From: an uncultured Bacteroides sp.
GTDB lineage: Bacteria; Bacteroidota; Bacteroidia; Cytophagales; Cyclobacteriaceae
Direction: 5' to 3'
Length of the DNA stretch: 64,000 bases
Assembly: GCA_902168185.1 (NCBI GenBank)
Contig: CABHOV010000032.1
Span: 38,866 to 102,865, forward strand
Both the position numbers and the translations under genes were made by a program. Positions 15,721-24,189 of the stretch are shown here, piece by piece. The notes below the pieces were generated by a model, which did not search any database, had not been told where the DNA came from, and saw nothing but the letters and a program-made list of their open reading frames with translations. Every line of letters starts with the position of its first letter. The stretch's first letter is position 1.

Positions 15721-16476
15721 TTAATTCTTACCAAAGGGTTTATAAGTTACTGCGACAAGAGCCATTCCTGCTTTATGTCGATACCGGTCGTTGACAATAT
15801 CACCATCGTTAAAGGATAACTTTTGATCGGTTCTGTATTCGCTAAACAAAAACGTATAGCCTAAGCGCATTCCAATTTTTTGGCTTAACCAATATTGTAA
15901 ATAGAATTCGGAGTTGAGTGACCCGATATCATTGTCACTTGTCAATAAGAAATTAAATCGCGTAGGAGATCCTTTTTGAACAGGTGCTTGGTTTGGGTCA
16001 AAGGAACTTGAAATTATATTAAATGTCTGTTCGGAACCAAAACTAAAACCAATCGCGTCAACATTTAATCCAAATGAAAAACGCTTTGCTATTTGATATT
16101 GAATATATATAGCAAGGTTAAGTGAATTTGTGGCTGCGGTCGCCGTTGTGATCGTGTCAATGTTTTCATCGATGGTTTCTGAAAATATAGTACCAATGCT
16201 TTGCACAGGACTTGTATACTTGGCAGGTGCCGTTGTATAATATTCATTTGCCGCAATAAAGCTTGTGAACCTCAGGCCATAACCAACCTTTAGTCGTTGC
16301 TTCTTTTTTCCTATACCATGCAGATGAGACCATGACAATGCACCCGAGAACTTGCCTGAGGCCGTACTGAGTGCCAGGTCAAAGTAATTACTATAACGAT
16401 AGCCGGCTTCTTGCGCAAAGACCATGTTGGTACAGATGACACCGGCCAAGGACAAAGTCAAAATATATTTATTCAT
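15721..16476 (-). CDS. Outer-membrane beta-barrel protein paired with DM13 lipoprotein
   Basis: 251 residues from ATG 16476 (MNKYILTLSLAGV); the frame begins at 16509 but the signal peptide starts here and ends at FAQ (about 23). The mature chain alternates hydrophobic/polar in strands typical of a small porin-like barrel (FSGALSWSHLHGIG, LKVGYGLRFTSF, MRLGYTFLFSEYR) and ends AVTYKPFGKN. I recognise no specific family. It probably anchors or partners the DM13 lipoprotein made from the next gene. Divergently transcribed from the lipoprotein at 16725 across 250 bp. Confidence 0.75.
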   Translation of the reverse strand: MNKYILTLSLAGVICTNMVFAQEAGYRYSNYFDLALSTASGKFSGALSWSHLHGIGKKKQRLKVGYGLRFTSFIAANEYYTTAPAKYTSPVQSIGTIFSETIDENIDTITTATAATNSLNLAIYIQYQIAKRFSFGLNVDAIGFSFGSEQTFNIISSSFDPNQAPVQKGSPTRFNFLLTSDNDIGSLNSEFYLQYWLSQKIGMRLGYTFLFSEYRTDQKLSFNDGDIVNDRYRHKAGMALVAVTYKPFGKN

Positions 16477-16724
16477 AATTATCAAAGTAAAGCCTGAAAC
16501 TATTCTCAATTCAACAGACCTAAAGGAAAGGTATCAACTCGGGCATTGTCCTGCGTGTCAGTTCCGCGACAATAGTTTTACTTATTGTTGCAGCTGGCCA
16601 TTGTGGGCTTTCTCGCAGCCTATATATCGGAATTTCTCAATGAGACAATCGAAACGTTAATCATTTGTGATTCTTTCGTGACACATTAATATGAATTTGC
16701 GCCTGTTAAAAACGCGACATTATT

Positions 16725-17657
16725 ATGAAAAAACTGAAATCACTTTCATGTCTTATTATGCTAATCCCTTGTTTATTGTCCTGCAGTGATAATGATGAGG
16801 CGATAATCTCCATCCATGATCCGAACAAGGCGCAAAGAGTCACCGTAGACAGATTCAGTTCAGCTGCTGGTCACCTGCAAGTACGAACAGCATCTAATGG
16901 GCTCCCTGCCGCAAATGCACCTGTAAATTTTGATCAGGGTCCATTCATTACGAAAGGCTTAGGACCGAACGGCCAAACTGTTGAGTACTACAACTTCGAT
17001 GTACAAACTACAACACCCGCACCTATATGGGTTTTATTTAGGGAAGGAGAAACTGATCCGGTAAGCGGGCAAATGAATATCATAGATGTGTTGCCTGGTG
17101 AAGCGGGGTACAATGATTTTTGGCAGGTAGTTAAGGTTACGGTGCCTAAAAATTATCAGGCCAACCAAGTTGCAAGTTATGCAGAGATAGTATCGGCAGG
17201 CTATAAAGCAGAGCCTACCACATCTTTGGTAAATTGTCCAGTAGTACCGGAAGGGTCAACTGCCTCCAAGCGGTATATTAATGAACCGAGTACATTGATT
17301 AAAGGATGGTATAAGGAGAAGGTTGTTTACTATTTCTCTTTTACTGAAAAGAATATCGATACATCCGCAGGCAAGGTTCCTCTTTCTCCGATCTACGTAA
17401 GTTTCAATATTAATCCAAGTGCAAGTAATCCAGATAGCGGTCCTGCTTCCGGATTCAAAGCCGAGGCAGGCACTGACCAAACGCATAATGTAGTGGCCAC
17501 GCTTCCAGCTGATGCCGGCTATTCTCCTTTGTGGCTCGTTAGTGCATTTGACAACGCAGCATTCGATGATGTTGATGATCTGTCATCTGCGCAGGCTGCT
17601 TCCTCTGCAGGAAGTGGATTAGCAACGGTTAATTGTCCAATCGTCAAAATGAACTAA
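16725..17657 (+). CDS. Lipoprotein with two homologous halves
   Basis: 310 residues, lipobox LLSC (Cys 20) followed by SDNDEA, suggesting surface or outer-membrane location. Two related halves are visible: each has an I-x-V-x-F strand after P-x-x-P-I (APIWVLFREG, then SPIYVSFNIN), an A-G-Y-N/S-x-x-W segment (AGYNDFWQVV, then AGYSPLWLVS) and ends at a VNCP motif (VNCPVVPEG, then VNCPIVKMN). So it arose by internal duplication and may contain one Cys per repeat. I do not know its function. It is divergent from the DM13/outer-membrane pair, sharing a 250-bp control region with it. Confidence 0.75.
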   Translation: MKKLKSLSCLIMLIPCLLSCSDNDEAIISIHDPNKAQRVTVDRFSSAAGHLQVRTASNGLPAANAPVNFDQGPFITKGLGPNGQTVEYYNFDVQTTTPAPIWVLFREGETDPVSGQMNIIDVLPGEAGYNDFWQVVKVTVPKNYQANQVASYAEIVSAGYKAEPTTSLVNCPVVPEGSTASKRYINEPSTLIKGWYKEKVVYYFSFTEKNIDTSAGKVPLSPIYVSFNINPSASNPDSGPASGFKAEAGTDQTHNVVATLPADAGYSPLWLVSAFDNAAFDDVDDLSSAQAASSAGSGLATVNCPIVKMN

Positions 17658-18066
17658 TCACTTTGACGTCAAGGAGGTTATTTCATCTTTTGCCTTTCTG
17701 CTGAGGCTATCGGGCTGGTCATGAGAAAAAATAAGCAAGATTTTAGGCAGTGCTCTTCCATGTGGAGAAGACGAGGGACTAAAGGACTGATAAGAACTCC
17801 ATGGTGAATTTTTTATATAGAAATCAATAATCATTGAGGCCTGGTAAATCTATTTAACCGGGCCTCAATATTCTGCATACTATCCGATATACCGGACGAC
17901 GATTCATTTTAATTTAAAATAATTTACAATCTGTTTGTAAACTAATAGATCCGTTTGCAAATGCTTATATAGTAATGATATTTTTATATCGGAATATTGA
18001 CGGTAATGCCTCGGATAACCCGAAGACATATCAACAGACAACAAGCGAATAACAGAAATAATAAAT
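17658..18066. other. 409-bp intergenic region with a terminator
   Basis: It contains the inverted repeat at 17833-17869 that should end the upstream lipoprotein transcript and, further on, an AT-rich stretch that must hold the promoter of the gene at 18067. No gene or RNA seen. Confidence 0.5.
17833..17869 (+). terminator. Stem-loop terminator after the duplicated lipoprotein
   Basis: A 13-bp stem (arms 17833-17845 and 17857-17869, one G-T pair) closes around an 11-base A/T loop. It lies about 180 bp past the stop codon and before the next gene. Confidence 0.6.
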
Positions 18067-18828
18067 ATGGAAGCAATAGAAAAAATAGATAAAGAAATAT
18101 CAAAAAAACTAGTACTAAGCAAGTTGGCCTTTTTGCATTTAGATTACGATCAAGAATATAATTTGGGTTTGTTCTATAAAGAAGATTCTAAGAAAATACA
18201 GATTATTACTTATGATTTTGGTTACGATTATAGAAAGTATAACCCCATTACGTTGTGTAAAGAATCTTTCAGAGCGCGCATATATTTTAAAGAGGTAGAA
18301 AATATTTTAAATAAGGCTTTAGACAATAAGATCATCTCCACTAATACACATGCTCATGTTTCTACCTCAGGTTTCTATCTAAATAATCAATATACTATTT
18401 CAGATACTTCGGCTCCTGAGATAACTACAGACACTCAACATATTGTAGTTTTTGAGAATGGAGAGGTAAATCAAATGCAGCTAGAGAAAGTTATTGTGGA
18501 GACAGATGAATTTATAGACCAATATTTGAATGTCTTTTTTTCAGAAATAGAAACGGTAGGCGATTTAAATACTATGATCTTGGATAAGGATGATTTTTCT
18601 AATTATTATAAATATATTTCCGGAGAAACAGGGGCTAAGGTTTTGATTATTATGAAGCTGTGCAATGGCCATAAATACCAAGAATATAAAAATTGGTCGG
18701 ATTATATTATTGCAAAACAGTTGCAAGACCCTTTATATGTAGATTATATTGATGTTTTGAATAGCCAGCAGAAAATAATGGATAAAGTGTATAAGTATCT
18801 AGAAACTGGAGCTTATAAAGATTTGTAA
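18067..18828 (+). CDS. AT-rich orphan cytoplasmic protein
   Basis: 253 residues from ATG 18067, no signal peptide or membrane helix. It is strongly Lys, Ile, Asn, Tyr and Asp/Glu rich, and its codons are far more A/T than those of its neighbours, which suggests recent transfer. Visible motifs include ITYDFGYDYRKYNP near 50-63 and a helical C-terminus ending LETGAYKDL; neither points me to a family. Size, solubility and AT-richness fit immunity or orphan defence proteins, but that is a guess. It is flanked by a terminator on each side, so it is its own transcription unit. Confidence 0.65.
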   Translation: MEAIEKIDKEISKKLVLSKLAFLHLDYDQEYNLGLFYKEDSKKIQIITYDFGYDYRKYNPITLCKESFRARIYFKEVENILNKALDNKIISTNTHAHVSTSGFYLNNQYTISDTSAPEITTDTQHIVVFENGEVNQMQLEKVIVETDEFIDQYLNVFFSEIETVGDLNTMILDKDDFSNYYKYISGETGAKVLIIMKLCNGHKYQEYKNWSDYIIAKQLQDPLYVDYIDVLNSQQKIMDKVYKYLETGAYKDL

Positions 18829-18906
18829 TATCGAGGCAAGAAGGAGTAAATATAAGCTTGTAGGCTTCCCCATCTACGGCAAGTTTAGCATAGTGTAACT
18901 TATAGT

Positions 18907-18937
18907 TGTATGAAATGATATAGACACATTTCATACA
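18907..18937. terminator. Bidirectional 11-bp stem-loop between converging genes
   Basis: TGTATGAAATG (18907-18917) pairs perfectly with CATTTCATACA (18927-18937) around a 9-base loop. It separates the orphan gene (rightward) from the LytTR regulator (leftward) and can serve both. Confidence 0.65.
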
Positions 18938-19046
18938 CAAACAAAGATAATGTAATGCATTTTACCATATACATTTCTTTTATTAAAAAAGTACAGAACA
19001 GGCAGATATAGGTACACATCTTCCCTCCCATCATGTAGAACAAATT

Positions 19047-19766
19047 CTATCGCAAAAATCTCCTGGACAGGAAATCATTGAACGCATCTTTATACTTGTC
19101 TGCTATCGGAATCGAAGCCGTTTCTATTTGTATAGCACTCCTCTCAATGGTGTTTATCTTGTCGAGGTTCACGATATAGGAACGATGCACACGCATAAAC
19201 TGTCCGGCAGGCAATTGTTCTTCCAGGCTCTTCAAACTCATCAATGACATAACCGGACGTGTCACTCCAGCGGTAAAGATCTTTACGTAATCTTTCAAGC
19301 CTTCAAAGTATAAAATATCTTTCAGATCAATTTTTACCAATTTATACTCGGAGTTAACCAGGATACTACCTTTGGTTACGGCTGTTGACGGGCTGCTTTT
19401 GTTCTCCACCATATCAAACCAGGTTTTGGCTTTCATAGCAGCTTTTAAAAACTCCTGATAATTAAAAGGCTTGAGAAGATAGTCGAGTGCATTTACTTTG
19501 AAACCCTCGAGTGCATATTGTTCAAAGGCAGTAGTAAAGATCACTTTTACCTTATCGTTTAGCGTTCGCGAGAATTCTATACCATTGACGTCCGGCATCT
19601 GTATATCCAGGAACAAAAGGTCGATTGACTGGTCCTGCATTTGTTGCAACGCTTCTATAACACCATTACACTTTCCTTTCAATTCCAGAAAGGGCGTTTT
19701 GCGAACATAGTTTTCCAGTATATCAAGCGCAATAGGTTCATCGTCTACAATGAGGCATTGAATCAT
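19047..19766 (-). CDS. LytTR-family response regulator of the efflux operon
   Basis: 239 residues from ATG 19766, which overlaps the kinase stop by 4 bp (ATGA). Receiver about 1-118: acidic residues VDDEP, phospho-Asp in LLFLDIQMPD, Thr in IFTTAF, Lys in YLLKPF. LytTR DNA-binding domain about 140-239: ILYFEGLKDYVKIF, then FMRVHRSYIVNLDKI, the hallmark of this fold. LytTR regulators bind paired direct repeats at promoters. Being the last gene of the efflux cluster, it probably controls that operon. Confidence 0.92.
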   Translation of the reverse strand: MIQCLIVDDEPIALDILENYVRKTPFLELKGKCNGVIEALQQMQDQSIDLLFLDIQMPDVNGIEFSRTLNDKVKVIFTTAFEQYALEGFKVNALDYLLKPFNYQEFLKAAMKAKTWFDMVENKSSPSTAVTKGSILVNSEYKLVKIDLKDILYFEGLKDYVKIFTAGVTRPVMSLMSLKSLEEQLPAGQFMRVHRSYIVNLDKINTIERSAIQIETASIPIADKYKDAFNDFLSRRFLR

Positions 19767-20794
19767 ACCTGGATGGTTAAGGTGCAATCAAAATACACAT
19801 CGTCCTGGTGAATGACAATAGTATGTCTATCCGGGTATAACAAGTTGAGTCGTTTTTTTAGATTATCCAAACCTATACCGGAACCGCTCTGATCATTTTC
19901 CCGCTTCGGAAAAAAAGAATTTCGAATATAGAAAACGATTTGCTTCTGCTGCACGATGTCCATGGTCATCATAATTTCAGATGGCTTGTTCAGGGTAATG
20001 CCATGTTTGAAGCTGTTTTCAATCAAGGGTATAAATAGTAACGGTGCAACTATAATGTCGGGAGTACTTTCCGGAAATTTATACTGCACGATTACATTCG
20101 GTGTAAGCCGGAGCTTCATCAGGTCAATATAGTTGACCATGAACTCAAGCTCTTTGCGAAGCTGCACATAGCGTTCGTTACTATCATACAAATGATAGCG
20201 CATGAGCTTACTAAGACGATGCACAGCATCCTGCGCTAGCTCCTGATTCTGAATGATTAATCCGTAAATGGTATTCAACGTATTAAAAAAGAAATGCGGA
20301 TTAAGCTGGTTCTTAAGATTCAGCAACTCAGATTTTAAATGTTCACTTTCAAGTTCTTTGCGCGAATCTTCCGACCTGAACCACTCCCCTGTACTTTGTA
20401 CTGCCACACTCACCCCTGTTATCAATGCAAAAGATATGATGAACCGGATAATGATCTCACTTCCTTCCGGACCTCGGTCAATGCGCATCAGTGGCGCCAT
20501 GTGTGTCCTTATTTCTTCAAGCAAAAAAATGGTAATGGTATATAACGCTATATTTACCACTACAAACTGCCCTGTTTTTTTGACGAAGAGAAACCGTGGA
20601 ATAAAATAAAAATAATTTATATAAAAGATCAGTGCCGATGCCGTTGGCGGAATCCACCCTCTGAAATACTCTGTAATGCTTGCGGGCGCATGGTCGGTAG
20701 AAAGCAACGGAAGATTGACAACAATTCCCCACACCAGTATATGTAGCATAAGGGTGAGGTAACGTTGATTTCTCCGATCCTTTAATTCAAACAT
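19763..20794 (-). CDS. LytS-like membrane sensor histidine kinase
   Basis: 343 residues. Four hydrophobic helices in the first about 135 residues, a short coiled-coil linker (KELESEHLKSELLNLK), then the His_kinase domain with the acceptor in NPHFFFNTLN (about residue 168) and an HATPase with IPLIENSFKHG and GSGIGLDNLKKRL. It lacks a large extracytoplasmic domain, so it likely senses through its membrane helices, as BceS- or LytS-type kinases do next to transporters. It is translationally coupled to its LytTR partner and follows the MacB permease gene after a 144-bp gap containing a hairpin. Confidence 0.9.
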   Translation of the reverse strand: MFELKDRRNQRYLTLMLHILVWGIVVNLPLLSTDHAPASITEYFRGWIPPTASALIFYINYFYFIPRFLFVKKTGQFVVVNIALYTITIFLLEEIRTHMAPLMRIDRGPEGSEIIIRFIISFALITGVSVAVQSTGEWFRSEDSRKELESEHLKSELLNLKNQLNPHFFFNTLNTIYGLIIQNQELAQDAVHRLSKLMRYHLYDSNERYVQLRKELEFMVNYIDLMKLRLTPNVIVQYKFPESTPDIIVAPLLFIPLIENSFKHGITLNKPSEIMMTMDIVQQKQIVFYIRNSFFPKRENDQSGSGIGLDNLKKRLNLLYPDRHTIVIHQDDVYFDCTLTIQV

Positions 20795-20868
20795 GGCAGT
20801 AAGGGTATATTTTATAAATCACACCTGGTTTTTAAAAAGACTAAAATTGCAGACTAAAGTTGGCCCCG

Positions 20869-20901
20869 CCAAAACCCTCTCCCAAGGAAAGAGGATTTTG
20901 C
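20869..20901 (-). terminator. Hairpin between the efflux permease and the sensor pair
   Basis: Arms near 20869-20880 and 20890-20901 pair over 11 of 13 positions around a 9-base loop. It may partly terminate the efflux message so that fewer transcripts reach the kinase and regulator, or protect the upstream 3' end. Confidence 0.45.
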
Positions 20902-20938
20902 CCCGTTATGGGATTGCGGGATAAATATAGTCTGTCAT

Positions 20939-22159
20939 CTATTCATATCGCAAGGCTACAATCGGGTCCAGAGACGCTGCTTTACGCGCAGGGTACCACC
21001 CGAAGAAAATCCCTGTGATGGCACATACTGCAAAGGAAATCACCAGCGACTGCGTTGTAACCACGGTTGGCCAATGCATAAGGTTTGAAACAAGCAGTGT
21101 ACTGCCAAGGCCCAGTGCTACACCGATCAATCCTCCGGTGATGCTGATGAGAATAGCTTCCACTAAAAACTGCAAAAGTATATCTATACCTCGTCCACCC
21201 ACTGCCATGCGCAAACCAATTTCACGGGTACGTTCCGTTACCGATACATACATAATGTTCATAATACCGATCCCTCCGATCACCAAAGATATACTTGCAA
21301 TGGCCACCAGCAATACCGTTAGAATTTCACTTGTGGAACTAAACGTAGAGATCAGCTCTTGCTGCGAGCGCACATTAAAATCGTCTTCATCGGTGGCTCC
21401 CAGTTTATGAGATGTGCGCAGGATCGATGCCATTTCAAGGGAAGCCTGCTCCGCTATTTCTTCACTCCTGGCAGAGGCTGTTATTGACTGCAAATGTGTT
21501 GATGCCTGAATGCGTTTCTGCACGGTAGTGTACGGGGCAAGAATAACATCGTCCTGATCCTGTCCAAATGTATTCTGCCCTTTCTCTGCCAGTATACCAA
21601 TTACCTTAAATGGTATTTTATTATACCGTATTGTCTTACCAAGGGGATCTTCACCGTTCTTGAAGATATTCTCCACAACCGTCTGTCCGATAACAACAAC
21701 TTTGGAGGCAGATGAGACATCTTTTTCCGTAAATATACTTCCTCTCTGTACGGACAGCTTGCGAATATTCAGGTACTGCGGATTCACGCCATAAATAGAA
21801 GTAGGCCAGTTGTTCGCACCGAAAATTACCTGGCCACTGCCATTTACCTGCGGCGATATATCCGTCAGCGTTGTATTCTTTTCTTTTAATGCTTTATAGT
21901 CTGCGAGTGTTAATGTTTGCGACTGGCTGAAATCCTGCTGCACGCCACCCCGTGAATCACTACCAGGCTGCACAAAGAGCATGTTAGAACCCATACCGGA
22001 GATTTGATTCTTGATGCTCTGCTTGGATCCTTCTCCAATTGCTAGCATCGCGATAACGGAGGCAACACCTATAATGATACCCAGCATGGTAAGAAATGCA
22101 CGAAGTCTGTTGCGTTGCAAAGCCTTCCATGCTATCTTAAAAAGATTGATTGTTTTCAT
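20939..22159 (-). CDS. MacB-type ABC transporter permease
   Basis: 406 residues: N-terminal cytoplasmic stretch and TM1 (about 20-42, AFLTMLGIIIGVASVIAMLAIGEG, a MacB hallmark region), a periplasmic MacB_PCD domain of about 220 residues, then three C-terminal helices of the FtsX domain including IGGIGIMNIMYVSVTERTRE. This is the classic four-helix MacB half without the fused ATPase; the ATPase is encoded 12 bp upstream. With the adaptor and TolC-like proteins of the same operon it should form a tripartite pump that expels substrates from the periplasm (macrolides, peptides, siderophores or lipids in known cases). Confidence 0.92.
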   Translation of the reverse strand: MKTINLFKIAWKALQRNRLRAFLTMLGIIIGVASVIAMLAIGEGSKQSIKNQISGMGSNMLFVQPGSDSRGGVQQDFSQSQTLTLADYKALKEKNTTLTDISPQVNGSGQVIFGANNWPTSIYGVNPQYLNIRKLSVQRGSIFTEKDVSSASKVVVIGQTVVENIFKNGEDPLGKTIRYNKIPFKVIGILAEKGQNTFGQDQDDVILAPYTTVQKRIQASTHLQSITASARSEEIAEQASLEMASILRTSHKLGATDEDDFNVRSQQELISTFSSTSEILTVLLVAIASISLVIGGIGIMNIMYVSVTERTREIGLRMAVGGRGIDILLQFLVEAILISITGGLIGVALGLGSTLLVSNLMHWPTVVTTQSLVISFAVCAITGIFFGWYPARKAASLDPIVALRYE

Positions 22160-22171
22160 ATACTATATATA

Positions 22172-22930
22172 CTAATCCTGCATTTTAAATGTCTCTTCCG
22201 CGGGCAGCTGCGCCAACGCCTGTGCCGCACTGGCTACCGCTTCAACGGGATAATCTTTTACGATGTGACCATCGCGCAAAACAATAGTGCGCTTACTGAA
22301 TAGTGCTATATCGGGCTCGTGCGTTACAAAGGCAATGGTTTTTCCCTGGGAATTCAATTCCTGAAACAACGCCATGATCCCGTACGAGGTTCGCGTATCG
22401 AGGTTTCCCGTTGCTTCATCTGCTAATATCAGGACAGGGTTATTTACCAGCGCGCGTGCAATGGCAACACGCTGTTGCTGTCCACCGGAAAGTTGATTTG
22501 GTGTATGATGAAGTCGTGACGACAATCCTACCAAACGCAACGCCTCGACTGCACGCTCTCTTCTTTCTTTGGAAGATATAGCTCCGTTATACATCAGCGG
22601 AAGCTCAACATTTTCCAGCGCTGTCGTGCGGGGCAGTAAATTATAGGACTGAAAAATAAATCCGATCTTTTCGTTTCGTATGCGGGCCAGTTCATTCTTT
22701 GAAAGATTACGAACCGGTATACCGTCAATTTTATAGGAGCCTGTGTTGGGTTGATCAAGACATCCCAATACATTGAGCAAGGTTGATTTTCCGGAACCAC
22801 TCGTCCCCATGATGGTTACAAACTCTCCCTGTGCAACCGAGAAAGATATACCTTTCAGCGCACGCACCACTTCTGTGCCCATGATAAACTCACGCTTGAG
22901 ATTTTCAATTTCAATGATCTTCTTTTCCAT
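22172..22930 (-). CDS. MacB-type ABC transporter ATPase
   Basis: 252 residues, LolD/MacB family: Walker [10 protein letters not shown] (about 42-50), Q-loop in [11 protein letters not shown], signature [15 protein letters not shown], Walker [15 protein letters not shown]-loop FVTHEPD. It powers the separate permease encoded downstream. The last residues (AEETFKMQD) are a non-conserved tail. The gene is 2 bp after the adaptor gene stop and 12 bp before the permease gene, so all are co-translated. Confidence 0.94.
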   Translation of the reverse strand: MEKKIIEIENLKREFIMGTEVVRALKGISFSVAQGEFVTIMGTSGSGKSTLLNVLGCLDQPNTGSYKIDGIPVRNLSKNELARIRNEKIGFIFQSYNLLPRTTALENVELPLMYNGAISSKERRERAVEALRLVGLSSRLHHTPNQLSGGQQQRVAIARALVNNPVLILADEATGNLDTRTSYGIMALFQELNSQGKTIAFVTHEPDIALFSKRTIVLRDGHIVKDYPVEAVASAAQALAQLPAEETFKMQD

Positions 22931-22932
22931 GG

Positions 22933-24186
22933 TTATTTCTTTTTACTTCCCGGAGGCTTCGGCATAAAAGGGCTTTCACTTGTAGCTTCATTCTCTGCTG
23001 TGGGTTGCGCTGAAACAACATTCATGGAGAGCACAACTTCATCCCCTTCCCTCAATCCATCCAACACTTGCACTACTACACCATCACTGGTCCCGATGTG
23101 AATTGTACGCTCCTGAATGTTATCCCCCTCTTTCACCCACACGGTTTTCTCCTCGCCCTGCTGACTTATATATACCTTGTAGTTTGCCGGCACATTACGT
23201 ACCTGCTTTATTATATTCTGCTCAGGTGCGGCATGGCGTTGCTCCTGGTAGGCGCTCAACACTTGCGGATCGGGTTTAAAACTTAATGCCTTTGAATCCA
23301 GCGTGAGTACATCTTTAATCTCCAGGGTATATATTGAAATACTCGCTGTTAAACCCGGCATCAGTTTCCCGTCCTGGTTATCGGCTTTAATAATCACTGT
23401 ATAGGTAATCACATTCGATTCCTCTACAGGTTCCAGACGCACTTGCGTTATCGTGCCGGAGAATTCATCTTCCGGATAGGCATCCACTGTAAACACTACA
23501 CGCTGCCCCAGCTTTACCTGCCCGATGTCGGCTTCATCGACATCCGCCTCAACCTGCATCTGCTTCAAATCCTGCGCAATGGTAAACAGGGTTGGTGTGC
23601 TATAACTGGCCGCTACAGTTTGCCCTACATCTACTGAGCGGGAAACCACTACGCCATCAATGGGTGAATATATACTTGCGTAACTTAAATTCGTTCTTGC
23701 TCTGCTGAGATCAGACCGCTTTTGATCCGCTATACCTTTTGCATTATTCAGTTTATAGAGTGCTTCTTCGTAGTCCGTGTCGCTCACAACTTTACCATCA
23801 TGAAGTTTAGCGATCCGGTCAAAGCTCTTCTGCTGATAGTCCTGCTCATTTAATGCTGTATTCAGTGCGGCCGTTGCCTCAGCCACGGTTGCCTTTAACG
23901 CGGTCTTGTCCAATTCAGCAATCAGTTGTCCCGCTTTCACCGTTGCATTATAATCGACATATATATGATCGATCACACCTGACACCTGCGTTCCGACTTC
24001 AACTTGTCTTATCGGCTCCACAGTGCCTGTTGCTGTTATCACCGTGCTGATAGTGCCGGTCTTTACTGCCGTAGTTTCCACTACGATAGATGTATCTTCG
24101 GATGAAAACCAGATCTTGTAGACCGCGGCAGAGACTATGATGGCACCCCCTATATAGATCAATATCTTTTTAAGTTTCGTATTCAT
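22933..24186 (-). CDS. MacA-type periplasmic adaptor (HlyD/RND membrane-fusion family)
   Basis: 417 residues. One membrane anchor at about 8-27, then lipoyl half-motif (GTVEPIRQVEVGTQVSGVI), alpha-hairpin of about 60 residues (ALNTALNEQDYQQKSFDRIA onward), second lipoyl half (IYSPIDGVVVSRSVDVGQTV), beta-barrel and membrane-proximal domain. A Pro/Lys-rich tail (PKPPGSKKK) ends the protein. It bridges the MacB permease and the TolC channel. Gene order TolC, adaptor, ATPase, permease is the usual Bacteroidota arrangement. Confidence 0.93.
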   Translation of the reverse strand: MNTKLKKILIYIGGAIIVSAAVYKIWFSSEDTSIVVETTAVKTGTISTVITATGTVEPIRQVEVGTQVSGVIDHIYVDYNATVKAGQLIAELDKTALKATVAEATAALNTALNEQDYQQKSFDRIAKLHDGKVVSDTDYEEALYKLNNAKGIADQKRSDLSRARTNLSYASIYSPIDGVVVSRSVDVGQTVAASYSTPTLFTIAQDLKQMQVEADVDEADIGQVKLGQRVVFTVDAYPEDEFSGTITQVRLEPVEESNVITYTVIIKADNQDGKLMPGLTASISIYTLEIKDVLTLDSKALSFKPDPQVLSAYQEQRHAAPEQNIIKQVRNVPANYKVYISQQGEEKTVWVKEGDNIQERTIHIGTSDGVVVQVLDGLREGDEVVLSMNVVSAQPTAENEATSESPFMPKPPGSKKK

Positions 24187-24189
24187 GAT

